The notes beneath the pieces were generated by a model. The model searched no databases. It saw nothing but the letters and a program-made list of their open reading frames with translations, and was not told the DNA's origin. From Clostridium collagenovorans DSM 3089 (GTDB lineage Bacteria; Bacillota; Clostridia; Clostridiales; Clostridiaceae), in assembly GCF_900130005.1 (NCBI RefSeq), contig NZ_FQXP01000006.1, forward strand, positions 190,669 to 254,668: 64,000 bases of DNA, read 5' to 3'. The first letter of the stretch is position 1, and each line of letters starts with the position of its first letter. A program made the position numbers and the translations under genes. This document shows positions 42,269 through 52,145 of the stretch, in pieces.

Positions 42269-42925
42269 CTAACTTAAAAGTGTTTTAAAATATAATGTAC
42301 ACATATCTAAATAATCTTTTTCAAGTTCTTCAGGAATTTTCTTATTTGACAGTGATTTCATAGATTCATCTTCTAATTTATAATCTATAGAAAAATTATC
42401 CTCTCCATTGAAAATATAAGAGGTTAAAAGATCCTCCTCATTATATGGAGTGAAGAATAAGACAGGATTTAAATTTCTATCTTTGAAGACCTTGAAGTTT
42501 GGTCGTTTTATATTAGTTGGATCTATATCATTTCTTGCTAGAAAATTCTTTAGATTACCTATTAAAGTTATATATTTATTATAATGATTACAGGTATCAT
42601 CTATATTATCTATAAGTTTCTCTATAATAAACAATTGCTCAATTATTTTATCATCCTTTGGATATTTTAATGTTATATCTCTAATACGATCAATAATATC
42701 ATGAGAAATAGTAATATCTTTAGATAATGGAGAAACATCAATATATAATATATCATTCAAGTAATCACAATTCAAAAATGTAGACTTTATACGGTTTAAT
42801 TTAATTGTGGTATCTTGTTGTATAGCTTCTAATATATTTACATATTCCTCTAATTCTTCTATGGTTTTATATGAAGTTGATCTTATTAATGTAGATAAAA
42901 ATTTGTCCTTAAAAGAATCTTTCAT
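42269..42925 (-). CDS. Hypothetical protein
   Basis: 218-aa protein that I do not recognise. It is predicted soluble, acidic and mostly helical in residues 1-130 (regular Leu/Ile spacing around EELEEYVNILEAIQQD and IIEQLFIIEKLIDNI), with a more β-like C-terminal part (NPVLFFTPYNEEDLLTSYIF). No signal peptide or membrane segment. AAAGGAGT precedes ATG, codon use matches the neighbours and the frame is clean, so it is very probably a real gene. It is followed by the fold-back and the PrmA-like gene on the same strand. Confidence 0.7.
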   Translation of the reverse strand: MKDSFKDKFLSTLIRSTSYKTIEELEEYVNILEAIQQDTTIKLNRIKSTFLNCDYLNDILYIDVSPLSKDITISHDIIDRIRDITLKYPKDDKIIEQLFIIEKLIDNIDDTCNHYNKYITLIGNLKNFLARNDIDPTNIKRPNFKVFKDRNLNPVLFFTPYNEEDLLTSYIFNGEDNFSIDYKLEDESMKSLSNKKIPEELEKDYLDMCTLYFKTLLS

Positions 42926-43106
42926 AATTTCTAATAACTCCTTTAATACAATAATCTATAAAGTATATTAAAAGAAATGCAAATATATTACTAAAAATAA
43001 AATATATTCGCAATTATAGTACTCTTAACTATGAATAATTAATGTGCTAAAGGTCAAAATAATTATGATTTTATAAAACAAGAAGATAAAAAAGGAGTGA
43101 AGTAAA

Positions 43107-43418
43107 ATGCCACAATTAAGTTGTTGTGTAGATTCTTGTACACATAATAAAGAAAACTGTTGTTGTAAAAATACTATTAAAGTAGGAGGAAAAAAAGCTG
43201 AAAAACCTTCTTCTACTTGTTGCGAGAGTTTCCATGAACAAGATGGAAGTTTTACAAATAGTATAGAAACTCCAAATGCAGCTTTAGATGTAAAATGTGA
43301 TGCAACTAATTGTATCCATAACTGTAATTGTAGTTGTGCTGCAGATTCTATAGATGTAAGTGGAGTATCTGCATGTAGCTGTGATCAAACACAATGTTCT
43401 AGTTTCCAAGAAAGATAA
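43107..43418 (+). CDS. DUF1540 cysteine-rich protein (two repeats)
   Basis: 103 aa with 19 cysteines in two DUF1540 units: LSCCVDSCTHNKENCCCK (residues 4-21) and VKCDATNCIHNCNCSCA (61-77), each followed by a second Cys cluster. The spacing suggests metal binding. The function is unknown; such proteins are common in spore formers. GGAGTGA precedes ATG. Confidence 0.85.
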   Translation: MPQLSCCVDSCTHNKENCCCKNTIKVGGKKAEKPSSTCCESFHEQDGSFTNSIETPNAALDVKCDATNCIHNCNCSCAADSIDVSGVSACSCDQTQCSSFQER

Positions 43419-43470
43419 TAACTTAGAAATTGGTCAATACTAAGATTTGCTTATAGAGTATTAAAAAAAT

Positions 43471-43508
43471 AAAGGGCATCTAAATAGGAGTTTAGATGCC
43501 CTTTATCT
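43471..43508. terminator. Terminator between DUF1540 and MFS genes
   Basis: AAAGGGCATCTAAA/TTTAGATGCCCTTT, with an A-run before and T-rich sequence after, usable by both convergent genes. Confidence 0.85.
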
Positions 43509-43578
43509 TTTAAGATAGGATTTTAAATAGGTAACTTTAAAGAAAACAAGTTTCTTTAAAAGATAATATCAAGAATAA

Positions 43579-44898
43579 TTAACTAGCTTTGGTTAAATCT
43601 TCAGACTCAGTAGTTTCTTCAATTCTGTTGTATTTTTTGTGATATACCTTAAATAGTATTACAGTAGCTGTTATATAAAGTGCTGAAGCTACATAGTAAG
43701 GAAGAGTATATCCATCTACTACAATAGATCCTATTGTAAATGCAGGAATTGTCATTACTATACCTGCAACAAATGAAGAAATTGATGTTAATCCAGATCT
43801 AAATGTAGATTGAATTCCAGATAGTGTAGCTCTTTTATCTGGTTCAACGAAGTCTAAAATTTGTGTATACATAACTGGCATTGCTAAGTTCATAAGTCCA
43901 GATCTCATAAAGAAAGATACTGCTAGAACAGGAAGCATAGCCGAACCGAACATGTTACAGTTTGCAATTATGATCATAAAAGGTATAGATAATAATGAAC
44001 TAATACCTAATGTAGAAATTCTACCAAACTTTTTAACAAGCAATGGACATACAAGCATACCAATAACCATAGCTAGGTATTGAGCAGAAATAACGTTTCC
44101 AACTTGTACAGGATTTAATCCTAAACCACTCTTGAAGAAGTTTGAGAAGAATGGAGTGAATAATCCAGCACCAAGACCTATTAACCCCATATATACTAAG
44201 TAAATAAGAACTTCTTTGTTTGCAACTTCTTTGAAGCTTTGAACGAAAGTTTTCTTCTTTTCATTAACAGCTTTAGTAACTTTTTCGATTTTGATTTCAG
44301 TCATAAATAAAACAGGAATAGTTCCTATTAAAGATATAATAGCAGTTATAAGTAAGAATGCTTTATAAGCACCGATTTCAGTTAATCCGAAAGAGCTTTG
44401 TAAAGCAACAATACCGTTACCAGAAAGATTAGAAACTAAAGCAACTATAGCCCAATAACCAGCGTACATCATAGAGTTCATAGTTGTTCTTTGTTTCTCA
44501 GTTGTTGTTGCATTAATAACAGGAGCAGCTAAGATATCCCATGCAGCACTTGGTGGTCCTGTTAAAATTGTAATAATTAAAAGGAAGAACATATTTGGTA
44601 CTAAAGCAGTTATACCAAATGTTAGAGTTCCTAAAACGTTACAGAAAATCAACATTTTTTTGTATCCGACCTTACTTGATAGAGCACCCATTGGTATTGC
44701 AAATAGTGCAACTAAAAGTGTGTTTAAGCTTAGCATAGTACCCAAAGCAAGTTCTCCGAATGCCATTTGGATAAATACTGTATAGCAAGTCCAATAAGCT
44801 CCACCTTGAATTGCGTAAAATAAGTAAGAAATTAAAAATAACTTAGAGTTCCTTGAGGAACCTTTTATGTCTCCAATATAATTTTTAATAGTAGACAT
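43579..44898 (-). CDS. Major facilitator superfamily transporter
   Basis: 439 aa with 12 predicted membrane helices. The loop 2-3 motif A-like segment GALSSKVGYKKML is present and a charged central loop (EKVTKAVNEKKK) divides two six-helix halves. The substrate is not evident; helix 4 GPPSAAWDILAAP and the absence of antiporter motif C leave sugar, nucleoside or drug transport open. AAGGAGGT precedes ATG. Single gene. Confidence 0.8.
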   Translation of the reverse strand: MSTIKNYIGDIKGSSRNSKLFLISYLFYAIQGGAYWTCYTVFIQMAFGELALGTMLSLNTLLVALFAIPMGALSSKVGYKKMLIFCNVLGTLTFGITALVPNMFFLLIITILTGPPSAAWDILAAPVINATTTEKQRTTMNSMMYAGYWAIVALVSNLSGNGIVALQSSFGLTEIGAYKAFLLITAIISLIGTIPVLFMTEIKIEKVTKAVNEKKKTFVQSFKEVANKEVLIYLVYMGLIGLGAGLFTPFFSNFFKSGLGLNPVQVGNVISAQYLAMVIGMLVCPLLVKKFGRISTLGISSLLSIPFMIIIANCNMFGSAMLPVLAVSFFMRSGLMNLAMPVMYTQILDFVEPDKRATLSGIQSTFRSGLTSISSFVAGIVMTIPAFTIGSIVVDGYTLPYYVASALYITATVILFKVYHKKYNRIEETTESEDLTKAS

Positions 44899-45388
44899 GA
44901 TTTACCTCCTTGTGGTAATTTCAATAAATTTAGTAAGTACAATAAATTTAAAATATTCTAACAATTATTATAAAAGTATAGATAAATTTCAGCAATAAAA
45001 TTCAAAAGTGCCATTTCGACAGTGTAAAATTTGAATAAATATATTATTAAATTAAAATAAAATATAAATTAAGTTAATGATAGTGTTGAAAAATAAAAAT
45101 AGGTTAAAAAAATTTCAAACAAACTACATAAATTTCAAAATCAAAAAAAATAAAACATAATAATTATAAAAAGGTTATGGAAATATTATATAAATGGTAT
45201 AAAAATATAAAAATATCAATAAAAATTAAAATTAAATATTAAAAAGTATGGAAAAACATGAAAATCAGCAAAAAAAATATCAATAAAAAATATTGTGTGG
45301 TTTTTGTCAAACAATGATTTAAGAGTAGTAATATGCTATAATTTATAGAAAAGTAAGATTATAGGGGTATTTATAGGGGGAACAGGAT
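44899..45388. other. 490-bp divergent intergenic region
   Basis: No gene. Extremely AT-rich (long runs of A and AATATT between 45050 and 45300), with a TATAAT at 45337-45342 that may be the -10 of the lipoprotein gene, though no good -35 is at the right distance. Confidence 0.4.
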
Positions 45389-46159
45389 ATGAAGAAATTT
45401 AAAGCTATATTAGTTTTAGCTATTGTGATAATAGCTGTATTTTTAGGTGGATGTGGCAAGGATATTAAGGAAGATGCTAAAGATGTTGCAACAAAAGCCT
45501 TTGACGCATTAAAAAATAAGGATTATGAAAAATATTATTCATATTTTTCAAAGGACTCAATGGCTTTAATAGAAGAAACACCAGAAAAGTTAGCTGAGAG
45601 ATTAAAAAATGAGCAGGGAGCTGGGGGAATAGATATACAAAAAATAAATATGTCTGATATTCAGGATAATGGTGATGGAATCATGATATTACCATATGAG
45701 ACTGTATTTGTAGATAAAGCTAAGAAAGAAAAGATTGTAGAGGGTGAGATTGCCTTAAGAAAGGAAAAAGGTGGTTTCAAGATTTTATATGAAGGAATGA
45801 TTAAAGCACAGGAGTATGAGAAAAGTAAAGATACATTACAAAGTGGACAATATAGAATTAGTGTATTTAAAAGCGTAGATGCAGTTAATGGAAAACATAT
45901 ATATACTCATATAGAAAATAACAGTGAGAAACTTATAGATTTTGGCGGAGGAGGAAGGGACTCTGCAAAAATCACATTAACAACTGATGAGGGAGTTTAT
46001 ACAGCAGAACTTAAAGCTAAGTATAAACCACAGGATGATACTGTAGTAGATATATTTTTTAAGGATGCCAAGGGTGAAGTACTAAAAGTTGAAGCTGAAG
46101 GAATATATTTTAGCAATGATCCATCTAGCATAGTTATATATGAAAAGAAAAATAAGTAG
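45389..46159 (+). CDS. Lipoprotein of unknown function
   Basis: 256 aa. Lipobox LGGC (Cys22) after a hydrophobic signal. Residues 25-150 resemble the NTF2-like folds found in clostridial lipoproteins (AFDALKNKDYEKYYSYFS...), and residues 155-256 form a β-rich domain (RISVFKSVDAVNGKHIYTHIENN), similar in layout to DUF4352/5105-type extracellular domains. No enzymatic motif. Own terminator, so monocistronic. Confidence 0.75.
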   Translation: MKKFKAILVLAIVIIAVFLGGCGKDIKEDAKDVATKAFDALKNKDYEKYYSYFSKDSMALIEETPEKLAERLKNEQGAGGIDIQKINMSDIQDNGDGIMILPYETVFVDKAKKEKIVEGEIALRKEKGGFKILYEGMIKAQEYEKSKDTLQSGQYRISVFKSVDAVNGKHIYTHIENNSEKLIDFGGGGRDSAKITLTTDEGVYTAELKAKYKPQDDTVVDIFFKDAKGEVLKVEAEGIYFSNDPSSIVIYEKKNK

Positions 46160-46169
46160 ATTTTAAAAT

Positions 46170-46215
46170 AAACTGCCCATGAATAGTGTTTAACTATCAT
46201 GAGGCAGTTTTTTTA
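46170..46215 (+). terminator. Terminator of the lipoprotein gene
   Basis: AAACTGCCCATGA pairs with TCATGAGGCAGTTT (one bulge), followed by TTTTTT. Confidence 0.9.
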
Positions 46216-46369
46216 GCTGTTTTAATATAGTAGTATTTATATATTTTTAAGGGAAAGTAAACAATTTATTAAAGCTTACCTCTTAAGTAATAGCTTAATT
46301 TACTTAATAAAAGATTATAGTGTATAATATTAAGTAGCCTACTGTATACATTAATGAGGTGATTAATTA

Positions 46370-48460
46370 GTGAGAAAGGAATATATAAGTTTTGATAATG
46401 ACTTGCCAGTTAAGGTGTCCTTTGAAACTATAAAAGAATATCCTATTCATTGGCATAATTCTATTGAAATAATGTTTGTTTTAAAAGGAACTATAAATGT
46501 TGATATAGAATCTGGTCATTATGAAGTAGAAGACAAAGAATTAGAAATAATAAATTGTTACGAGGCACATAGGATTTACTCAGATGATGAAGAAAATAGG
46601 GTATTAATTTTTCATATAGACCCTAACTTCTTTGAAAAGTACTATAAGGATATGGAAAATATATTTTTCTATACTAATTCATCGGAGGAGGGAGCACAGC
46701 AAGAGGAGAAGTATCAAATTTTAAGGAATTACTTAGCTATAATTGCGTGTGAAGCTATACAGAAAAGTGAAAATTATGATGAGGAAATAGAAAAAGTATT
46801 AGTAGATACCTTGTTTCATCTCATAAATAATTTTCATTATTTAATATATGATGAAGAAGATTTAAAGGAAAACGAGATTCAATTTGAGAGATATCATAGA
46901 ATCACTAAATATATATATAATAATTATATGAATAAAATAAGTCTTCAAGACATAGCGGATCAAGAGTACTTAAGTTCCTATTACTTATCACATGAGATTA
47001 AAAATATGTCGGGTACTGGATTTAAGGATTTTTTAAATGAAACAAGAGTTGATGAATCTATAAAATTACTTTTAGATACAGAGAAAACTATATCAGAAAT
47101 TTCTGAAGAAGTTGGATTTTCACATTCTAGATATTATAATAAGCACTTTAAGATGCATTATAATTGTACTCCTCTACAATTTAGAAAAAAATATTATCTA
47201 ACAGAGGAAAACTATAATAAGGCTAAGAAGTATGAGATTTATAATTTAATAGAAGCAATTCCTTATTTGTCTTCATATTTAGAAGACTATGAAAGATTTA
47301 ATTATGAAAATAGAATATACAAAATAGAAGTTGATGCAAGTAAGGATGGGAAAGAATTCTACCCTTATTGGAAAGAGGTTATAAACCTAGGTGATGCTAA
47401 GGAACTTTTAAAGGAAAGAGAGCAAAACTATATAAGAGGAATACAGAATAATATAGGTTTCCAATATGGTATACTTCAAAGACTTTTTAATAGAGACATG
47501 AAAATTTACTTCAATGAAAATGTAGACTTTCTAAATTGGAATGAGGTTGAAAAGTTAATAGAGTTTCTTATTGATATAGAAATGAAGCCTATAATAATAG
47601 TAAGTAAGATATTTGAAGAGGTTGATTTCTGTATTAGATTATTAGAAAGTTTTATTTTATACTTTAGTGATATATATGGTATGGAAGTGGTACAAGAGTG
47701 GAAGTTCCAAATATCTAAGACATTACCTACTGAATTTATAGAAGCTGTTAGAAGCATGTGTGAAAAGTATGATTTAGAGGATATTATAGAGGAAAAGTTT
47801 ACTTATGATCATAGTATAAATCCTATATATGATTCTTCATATATGTTGCCATATGTTATTCATAACTTTATTAATAATGATAGAAGCATGTATTTTTTGA
47901 AGGCCTTTGACACAATAGAGGATGAAGTAGTTTTAAATAATGAATTATTTTTTGGCTATCCAGGATTAATTACTTTGAATGGTATTAGAAAATCATCTTA
48001 TTATGCATATTACTTATTATCGAGGATGGGTGATGTGTTAATAGAAAAAGGTGATGGATATATGATCACTAAGAGTGAAGAGGATATTCAAATACTATTA
48101 TATAGTTTCAATGATGAATTAAATAATTTAATTGATATAGATGAGATTTATAAGGGAAGAGGAAGTAAGCATATAACAGAAAGAAAGATTTCTTTATCCA
48201 TTAAGAATCTTCAATATGATTATAAGGTAAATAAATATGAGATAAGTGAAAAAATAGGTTCAGCTTATAATAACTGGAGAAATATGGGTAGACCTAAGAG
48301 GCTTACTGATGAAGAATTAGAAGTTTTATATAGCATATCATTTCCTAATATATCTTTAAGTTATGCAAAGAAAACACCAGTTTTTAATATAATAACTAAG
48401 TTAGAAGGGTATGCAGCTACATTAATAACACTACAAAAAGTACAAAAACACCTGTTTTAA
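46370..48460 (+). CDS. Large AraC-family regulator with N-terminal cupin and C-terminal hydrolase-like domain
   Basis: 696 aa. The start is GTG with GAGGTG eight bases upstream. Residues 1-150: cupin sensor (YPIHWHNSIEIMFVLKG). Residues about 170-285: AraC HTH with the two helices SLQDIADQEYLSSYYLSHEI and ISEISEEVGFSHSRYYNKHF, ending PLQFRKKY. Residues 300-696 correspond in position and length to the GH39-like β-xylosidase region found in some clostridial AraC proteins, but no clear catalytic Glu pair is visible, so it may be a sugar-sensing remnant. It may regulate the MATE gene 250 bases downstream or distant sugar genes. Confidence 0.75.
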   Translation: MRKEYISFDNDLPVKVSFETIKEYPIHWHNSIEIMFVLKGTINVDIESGHYEVEDKELEIINCYEAHRIYSDDEENRVLIFHIDPNFFEKYYKDMENIFFYTNSSEEGAQQEEKYQILRNYLAIIACEAIQKSENYDEEIEKVLVDTLFHLINNFHYLIYDEEDLKENEIQFERYHRITKYIYNNYMNKISLQDIADQEYLSSYYLSHEIKNMSGTGFKDFLNETRVDESIKLLLDTEKTISEISEEVGFSHSRYYNKHFKMHYNCTPLQFRKKYYLTEENYNKAKKYEIYNLIEAIPYLSSYLEDYERFNYENRIYKIEVDASKDGKEFYPYWKEVINLGDAKELLKEREQNYIRGIQNNIGFQYGILQRLFNRDMKIYFNENVDFLNWNEVEKLIEFLIDIEMKPIIIVSKIFEEVDFCIRLLESFILYFSDIYGMEVVQEWKFQISKTLPTEFIEAVRSMCEKYDLEDIIEEKFTYDHSINPIYDSSYMLPYVIHNFINNDRSMYFLKAFDTIEDEVVLNNELFFGYPGLITLNGIRKSSYYAYYLLSRMGDVLIEKGDGYMITKSEEDIQILLYSFNDELNNLIDIDEIYKGRGSKHITERKISLSIKNLQYDYKVNKYEISEKIGSAYNNWRNMGRPKRLTDEELEVLYSISFPNISLSYAKKTPVFNIITKLEGYAATLITLQKVQKHLF

Positions 48461-48473
48461 GGTGTTTTTTTGT
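48443..48473 (+). terminator. Terminator overlapping the AraC-type stop codon
   Basis: AAAAACACC/GGTGTTTTTTT with loop TGTTTTAA; the stop codon is inside the loop. Confidence 0.85.
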
Positions 48474-48603
48474 TATTTACATAAATTGTTAAAAAGCTAA
48501 GTAAGCAAAAAAGTACTTTTTGATTAGCAACTCTGTGAATGTAAAGTCACCTTAACTTGCAATATAATATTAGTATAAGGACAACACAAAATAGGAGAAA
48601 GCA

Positions 48604-48707
48604 GCATTAAAGTAAAGTTTGAACTTTGCTTTGGGATTTAAAATGCGAGACATCGTATCTATGTGTCGATCCGATTTGGAACTTGACTATGTTCCAGGAG
48701 AGGTGAG
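48604..48707 (+). ncRNA. Candidate structured leader (possible riboswitch) of the MATE gene
   Basis: Three stems in series: GCATT/AATGC (48604-48646), GACAT/GTGTC (48649-48667) and GGAAC/GTTCC (48678-48695). The last one directly abuts the ribosome site AGGAGAGGTGAG (48696-48707), so folding could govern translation initiation. MATE genes of clostridia are known targets of guanidine-IV (mepA motif) riboswitches; I cannot confirm that this leader belongs to that class. There is no T-run, so any control is more likely translational. Confidence 0.45.
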
Positions 48708-48711
48708 ATTT

Positions 48712-50118
48712 ATGTCAAGTAATAATACTGTCACGATGAATAATAGACAATTCGCAGAAGAAAAAGTAGGTAAATTATTATTTAAATTTGCAGTGCCTGC
48801 AATAATATCATTATTAGTGGCTGAAATGTATAACATGGTAGATTCATTGTTTGTGGGACAAACTATAGGAGCAAATGGAATAGCTGCTCTTACAATAGCA
48901 TTCCCAGTTCAAAGATTATTTTCAGCTATGGCTATGTTAGTAGCTGTTGGAGCTTCAACTGCAGTTGCAAGAAGTTCAGGCGCAGGTGAGTCACATAAAT
49001 TAAAGACTATAATACCAAATGCTATGATTCTTATTTTGGGCTTAGGTATAGTCTTAATAGTAGGAATAGCATATTTTATTGATCCATTAATAATAAAGTT
49101 AGGGGCTAGCAGTGCTATATTCCCTTATGCAAAGGACTATATAAGTTTAATATTAATAGGTGGAGTATTCCAAGGATTATCCATGGTCATTGCAAACATA
49201 ATGATGTCTTTAGGAGATACCAAGATAGTTTTAATGAGTACAAGTATTGGAGCAATAATCAATGTTATTATTGATGCTATATTGGTTTTAGGACTAGGCT
49301 ATGGTGTTAAGGGTGCAGCTATTGCAACCTCTGTATCCCAAATAATATCATTAGTGTATGTTTTAGTTAAATTTTCTGGAGTAAAACACGCTTTAAATTT
49401 AAAGTTTACTTTTAAATTGGATAATATTATAGTAAAAGGAATTATGTTAGTTGGTTTTTCAACATTCATAGTTGAAATATCAGATGCTATTGTAGCTGTA
49501 CTTTTAAATAACTTGTTATCTGGAATTGGTGGAGATAATGCTATAGTAATTGTAGGATTAACAACTAAGATATCAATGTTCTTGTTTATGACAGTTATGG
49601 GTATAAGTTCAGCAATGCAACCTATAGCAGCATATAATTATGGTGCTAGAAACTATAAGAGGTTAAAAGAAATAATAAGAAAATCAATAATTTCAGTTAG
49701 TGTAGCAACTATTGCATTATGGGCATTATTTATGGTATTTACAAGCACAGTTGTTAATGTATTTATTAGCGATCCAAGAGTTATAAGTGATGCAGCTAAA
49801 GCATTAAGAATAGTAATAGCGGTATTCCCATGTATAGGAGTATACTACGTATCCATATACTATTATCAAGCAATGAATATGGTTAAAACTTCATTCTTAT
49901 TATCTATCTTCAGACAGATTATAGTATTTATACCTTTACTATACTTCTTAGTTAATGGACTTGGATTAGGTGTTTTAGGAGCTTGGCTAGCATATCCGAT
50001 ATCAGACTTAGTGTCATCTATAACTGGTATTATAGCAATGAAAAAAGCTACCGTATCTTTAGAAGAGATGGAAGGTAGAAAAGCTCCAAGAGGAAACTTT
50101 GCTAATGTTAGATTATAA
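48712..50118 (+). CDS. MATE family efflux transporter
   Basis: 468 aa from ATG 48712, preceded by AGGAGAGGTGAG; the frame is open to 48619 but that part is the structured leader. Twelve predicted membrane helices in two homologous halves with MATE motifs (PAIISLLVAEMYNMVDSLFVGQ, GAIINVIIDAILVLGLGYGVKGAA, QPIAAYNYGARNYKR). It exports cationic compounds using a sodium or proton gradient. It resembles the MepA branch by its MNNRQFAEEKVGKLLFKFAVP start. Single gene with its own terminator. Confidence 0.88.
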   Translation: MSSNNTVTMNNRQFAEEKVGKLLFKFAVPAIISLLVAEMYNMVDSLFVGQTIGANGIAALTIAFPVQRLFSAMAMLVAVGASTAVARSSGAGESHKLKTIIPNAMILILGLGIVLIVGIAYFIDPLIIKLGASSAIFPYAKDYISLILIGGVFQGLSMVIANIMMSLGDTKIVLMSTSIGAIINVIIDAILVLGLGYGVKGAAIATSVSQIISLVYVLVKFSGVKHALNLKFTFKLDNIIVKGIMLVGFSTFIVEISDAIVAVLLNNLLSGIGGDNAIVIVGLTTKISMFLFMTVMGISSAMQPIAAYNYGARNYKRLKEIIRKSIISVSVATIALWALFMVFTSTVVNVFISDPRVISDAAKALRIVIAVFPCIGVYYVSIYYYQAMNMVKTSFLLSIFRQIIVFIPLLYFLVNGLGLGVLGAWLAYPISDLVSSITGIIAMKKATVSLEEMEGRKAPRGNFANVRL

Positions 50119-50135
50119 AATATAAGTATAAATAT

Positions 50136-50178
50136 AGGGGCTGTAGAGTACTGAAAATAGTATTCTATGGCCTTTTGT
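50136..50178 (+). terminator. Terminator of the MATE gene
   Basis: GGGCTGTAGAGTAC pairs with GTATTCTATGGCC (wobble and bulge), followed by TTTTG. Confidence 0.7.
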
Positions 50179-50287
50179 AATAGTAATAGTTAAGATGTTT
50201 GGATTTCAGTTTATATTAAGTTAATGGATAGATTAAGTTGGAATCTAATATATATTTAAATGTAAGAATAAACTTAGATAAAAATAA

Positions 50288-50331
50288 TAAAAGTATTATA
50301 TAAATTTATCATTATTTATATAATACTTTTA
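50288..50331. terminator. Hairpin between MATE and histidine kinase genes
   Basis: AAAAGTATTATATAAAT/ATTTATATAATACTTTT flank a short loop; positioned to terminate the minus-strand kinase gene. Confidence 0.75.
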
Positions 50332-50342
50332 CTTATATATAC

Positions 50343-52145
50343 TTACATATATATATCAGATAGTTCAACTTTAATTTTTTGAATATTGTTAGATGCAAAG
50401 TTTCCATTCACTACATCAGGGAACTCTTGATAGTCAAGCGATGGATCTGATAAATTATTAGGTAAAGTAAATATAAATTCAGAACCATTATCCAAACTAC
50501 TACTTAGGGAGATAGTACCACCGTGTAGCTCAACTAAGGATTTAACTAAGCTTAAACCTATACCACTTCCATAAACATTACTATTTACCTGATTTTTTGA
50601 TTGAATAAATCTATCAAAGATGCATGCTTGATCCTTTTCAGGTATGCCCTTACCTGTGTCCTTAACAGAGACTTGTACAAAGTCACTATAGTTTTTAAGC
50701 ATAACTGAAATAGTACCACCACTAGGAGTGTATTTAACTGCATTTGAAATTAAGTTGAGTAAAATACGTTCTATTTTCTCAGGGTCACATGCAATAACTC
50801 TCTCCTCTAGATCGGTATCAAAAATAAAATCTAAGTTTTTAATTTCAACATAATTAGCTACAGATAAAGTCATTTCTTCAATAATAGAAACTATATTAAG
50901 CTTAGAAAGATTTAAATTGAAATATCCCGCATCTATTTTTGTAACATCAATTATATTGTTAATAAGTCTCATAAGTCTAAAACAGTTCTGTTTTAAGCTT
51001 TTAAACCTACTTCCAAACTTATCATATAAGACTATGTCATTCATAGCTTTTAAGTCTAGATCAAGCATTTGCAAGGTTGCATATATGATATTTATAGGTG
51101 TACGTAATTCATGTGAGATAGTAGCAAAAAATTCATTTTTAAGGACTTCTTGCTCTTTAGTTTCTTTAACAATACGGTCTGCATATATAACTTCATCAGT
51201 TATATCTTCCGCTACAAAGATTATTCCGCATAAGTCACTTGATGAAGAATTATAAGTACTTGCATGGATTTTTAGCCACATAGTTTTATTTAAGGAGTTT
51301 ATGCACTTACATTTAAATGGTTCAGTAGTTACATTGTTTAAAACCTTTTTAAAATAAGATAGAAACTCTTTTCTATAATCAAGGCCTATGAATTCATAAA
51401 TATTATTTTTATAAATATTAGAGACATCTAATCCTAAAATGTCTTTATAAGTAGGACTTAAGTACATAATAGTTCCATCAAATGAAGTAAAACAAAATAA
51501 TTCCTTTATATTTTCGAATGCAATCTTACAAAGATCTAATTCGTAATCTGTATTATTCTTTAAGGTATTAGAAGTATTACTAGTAGTAGGACTGAATAGA
51601 ATATTTGATATAGTTAATGAATCTTTATCCAGTGTTTTTAATAAGTTAATACCTTTTATTGATAAAGTTGAGTAATTTTTTATAACTTTAAGTAATTCAA
51701 AATACTCATTTTTAAACCAAAGAAAATTAGGATTTTCAAGGCATAGCAAAGCAAAGACCTTATTTTTAGTTATTAAGGGTATTGATATTAGAGAATTTAT
51801 TTTATTATTACTAATATAGTTATCCATTAACTGTGGCTCTTTAGAAATGTCATCAATTAATAAAATTTCTTTATGAGTTACAGCTAAAGATATAAATTTT
51901 ATTTCATTACTAAACTTAGACTCAATTAAATTATCATTACAATTATCACAGAAGTAAGAACTAACGTAAGTATCATTAAGTGCAATCAATTGGCACTTCG
52001 TTGAATTTGTTACTTGTGTTAAAGACGCAAGTAAATATTGTAATTTTTCTTCGGGTTTTTCTGATGATAATACATAGTCAAACAAGTTGTTTATTTGAGT
52101 CAAAGATCCTATCATTGTATCACTTGATAAAGTATCCTTGTCCAT
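50343..52145 (-). CDS. Sensor histidine kinase with GAF and PAS domains
   Basis: 600 aa from the ATG at 52145, which follows GGAGGG; the frame extends six codons further to a TTG inside that site. Order: GAF domain (about 25-170), PAS (about 200-330), HisKA with His345 in ISHELRTP, HATPase with ISNAVKYTPSGG, DTGKGIPEKD, IFDRF and GSGIGLSLVKSL. There is no membrane segment, so it senses a cytosolic signal. No response regulator is adjacent, making it an orphan kinase as is frequent for the sporulation-phosphorelay kinases of clostridia. Confidence 0.88.
   Translation of the reverse strand: MDKDTLSSDTMIGSLTQINNLFDYVLSSEKPEEKLQYLLASLTQVTNSTKCQLIALNDTYVSSYFCDNCNDNLIESKFSNEIKFISLAVTHKEILLIDDISKEPQLMDNYISNNKINSLISIPLITKNKVFALLCLENPNFLWFKNEYFELLKVIKNYSTLSIKGINLLKTLDKDSLTISNILFSPTTSNTSNTLKNNTDYELDLCKIAFENIKELFCFTSFDGTIMYLSPTYKDILGLDVSNIYKNNIYEFIGLDYRKEFLSYFKKVLNNVTTEPFKCKCINSLNKTMWLKIHASTYNSSSSDLCGIIFVAEDITDEVIYADRIVKETKEQEVLKNEFFATISHELRTPINIIYATLQMLDLDLKAMNDIVLYDKFGSRFKSLKQNCFRLMRLINNIIDVTKIDAGYFNLNLSKLNIVSIIEEMTLSVANYVEIKNLDFIFDTDLEERVIACDPEKIERILLNLISNAVKYTPSGGTISVMLKNYSDFVQVSVKDTGKGIPEKDQACIFDRFIQSKNQVNSNVYGSGIGLSLVKSLVELHGGTISLSSSLDNGSEFIFTLPNNLSDPSLDYQEFPDVVNGNFASNNIQKIKVELSDIYM

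Noticed and set aside
48619..48711. N-terminal extension of the MATE protein
   Set aside because: In frame but lies in the structured leader; the family start MNNRQF follows ATG 48712, which has a strong ribosome site.
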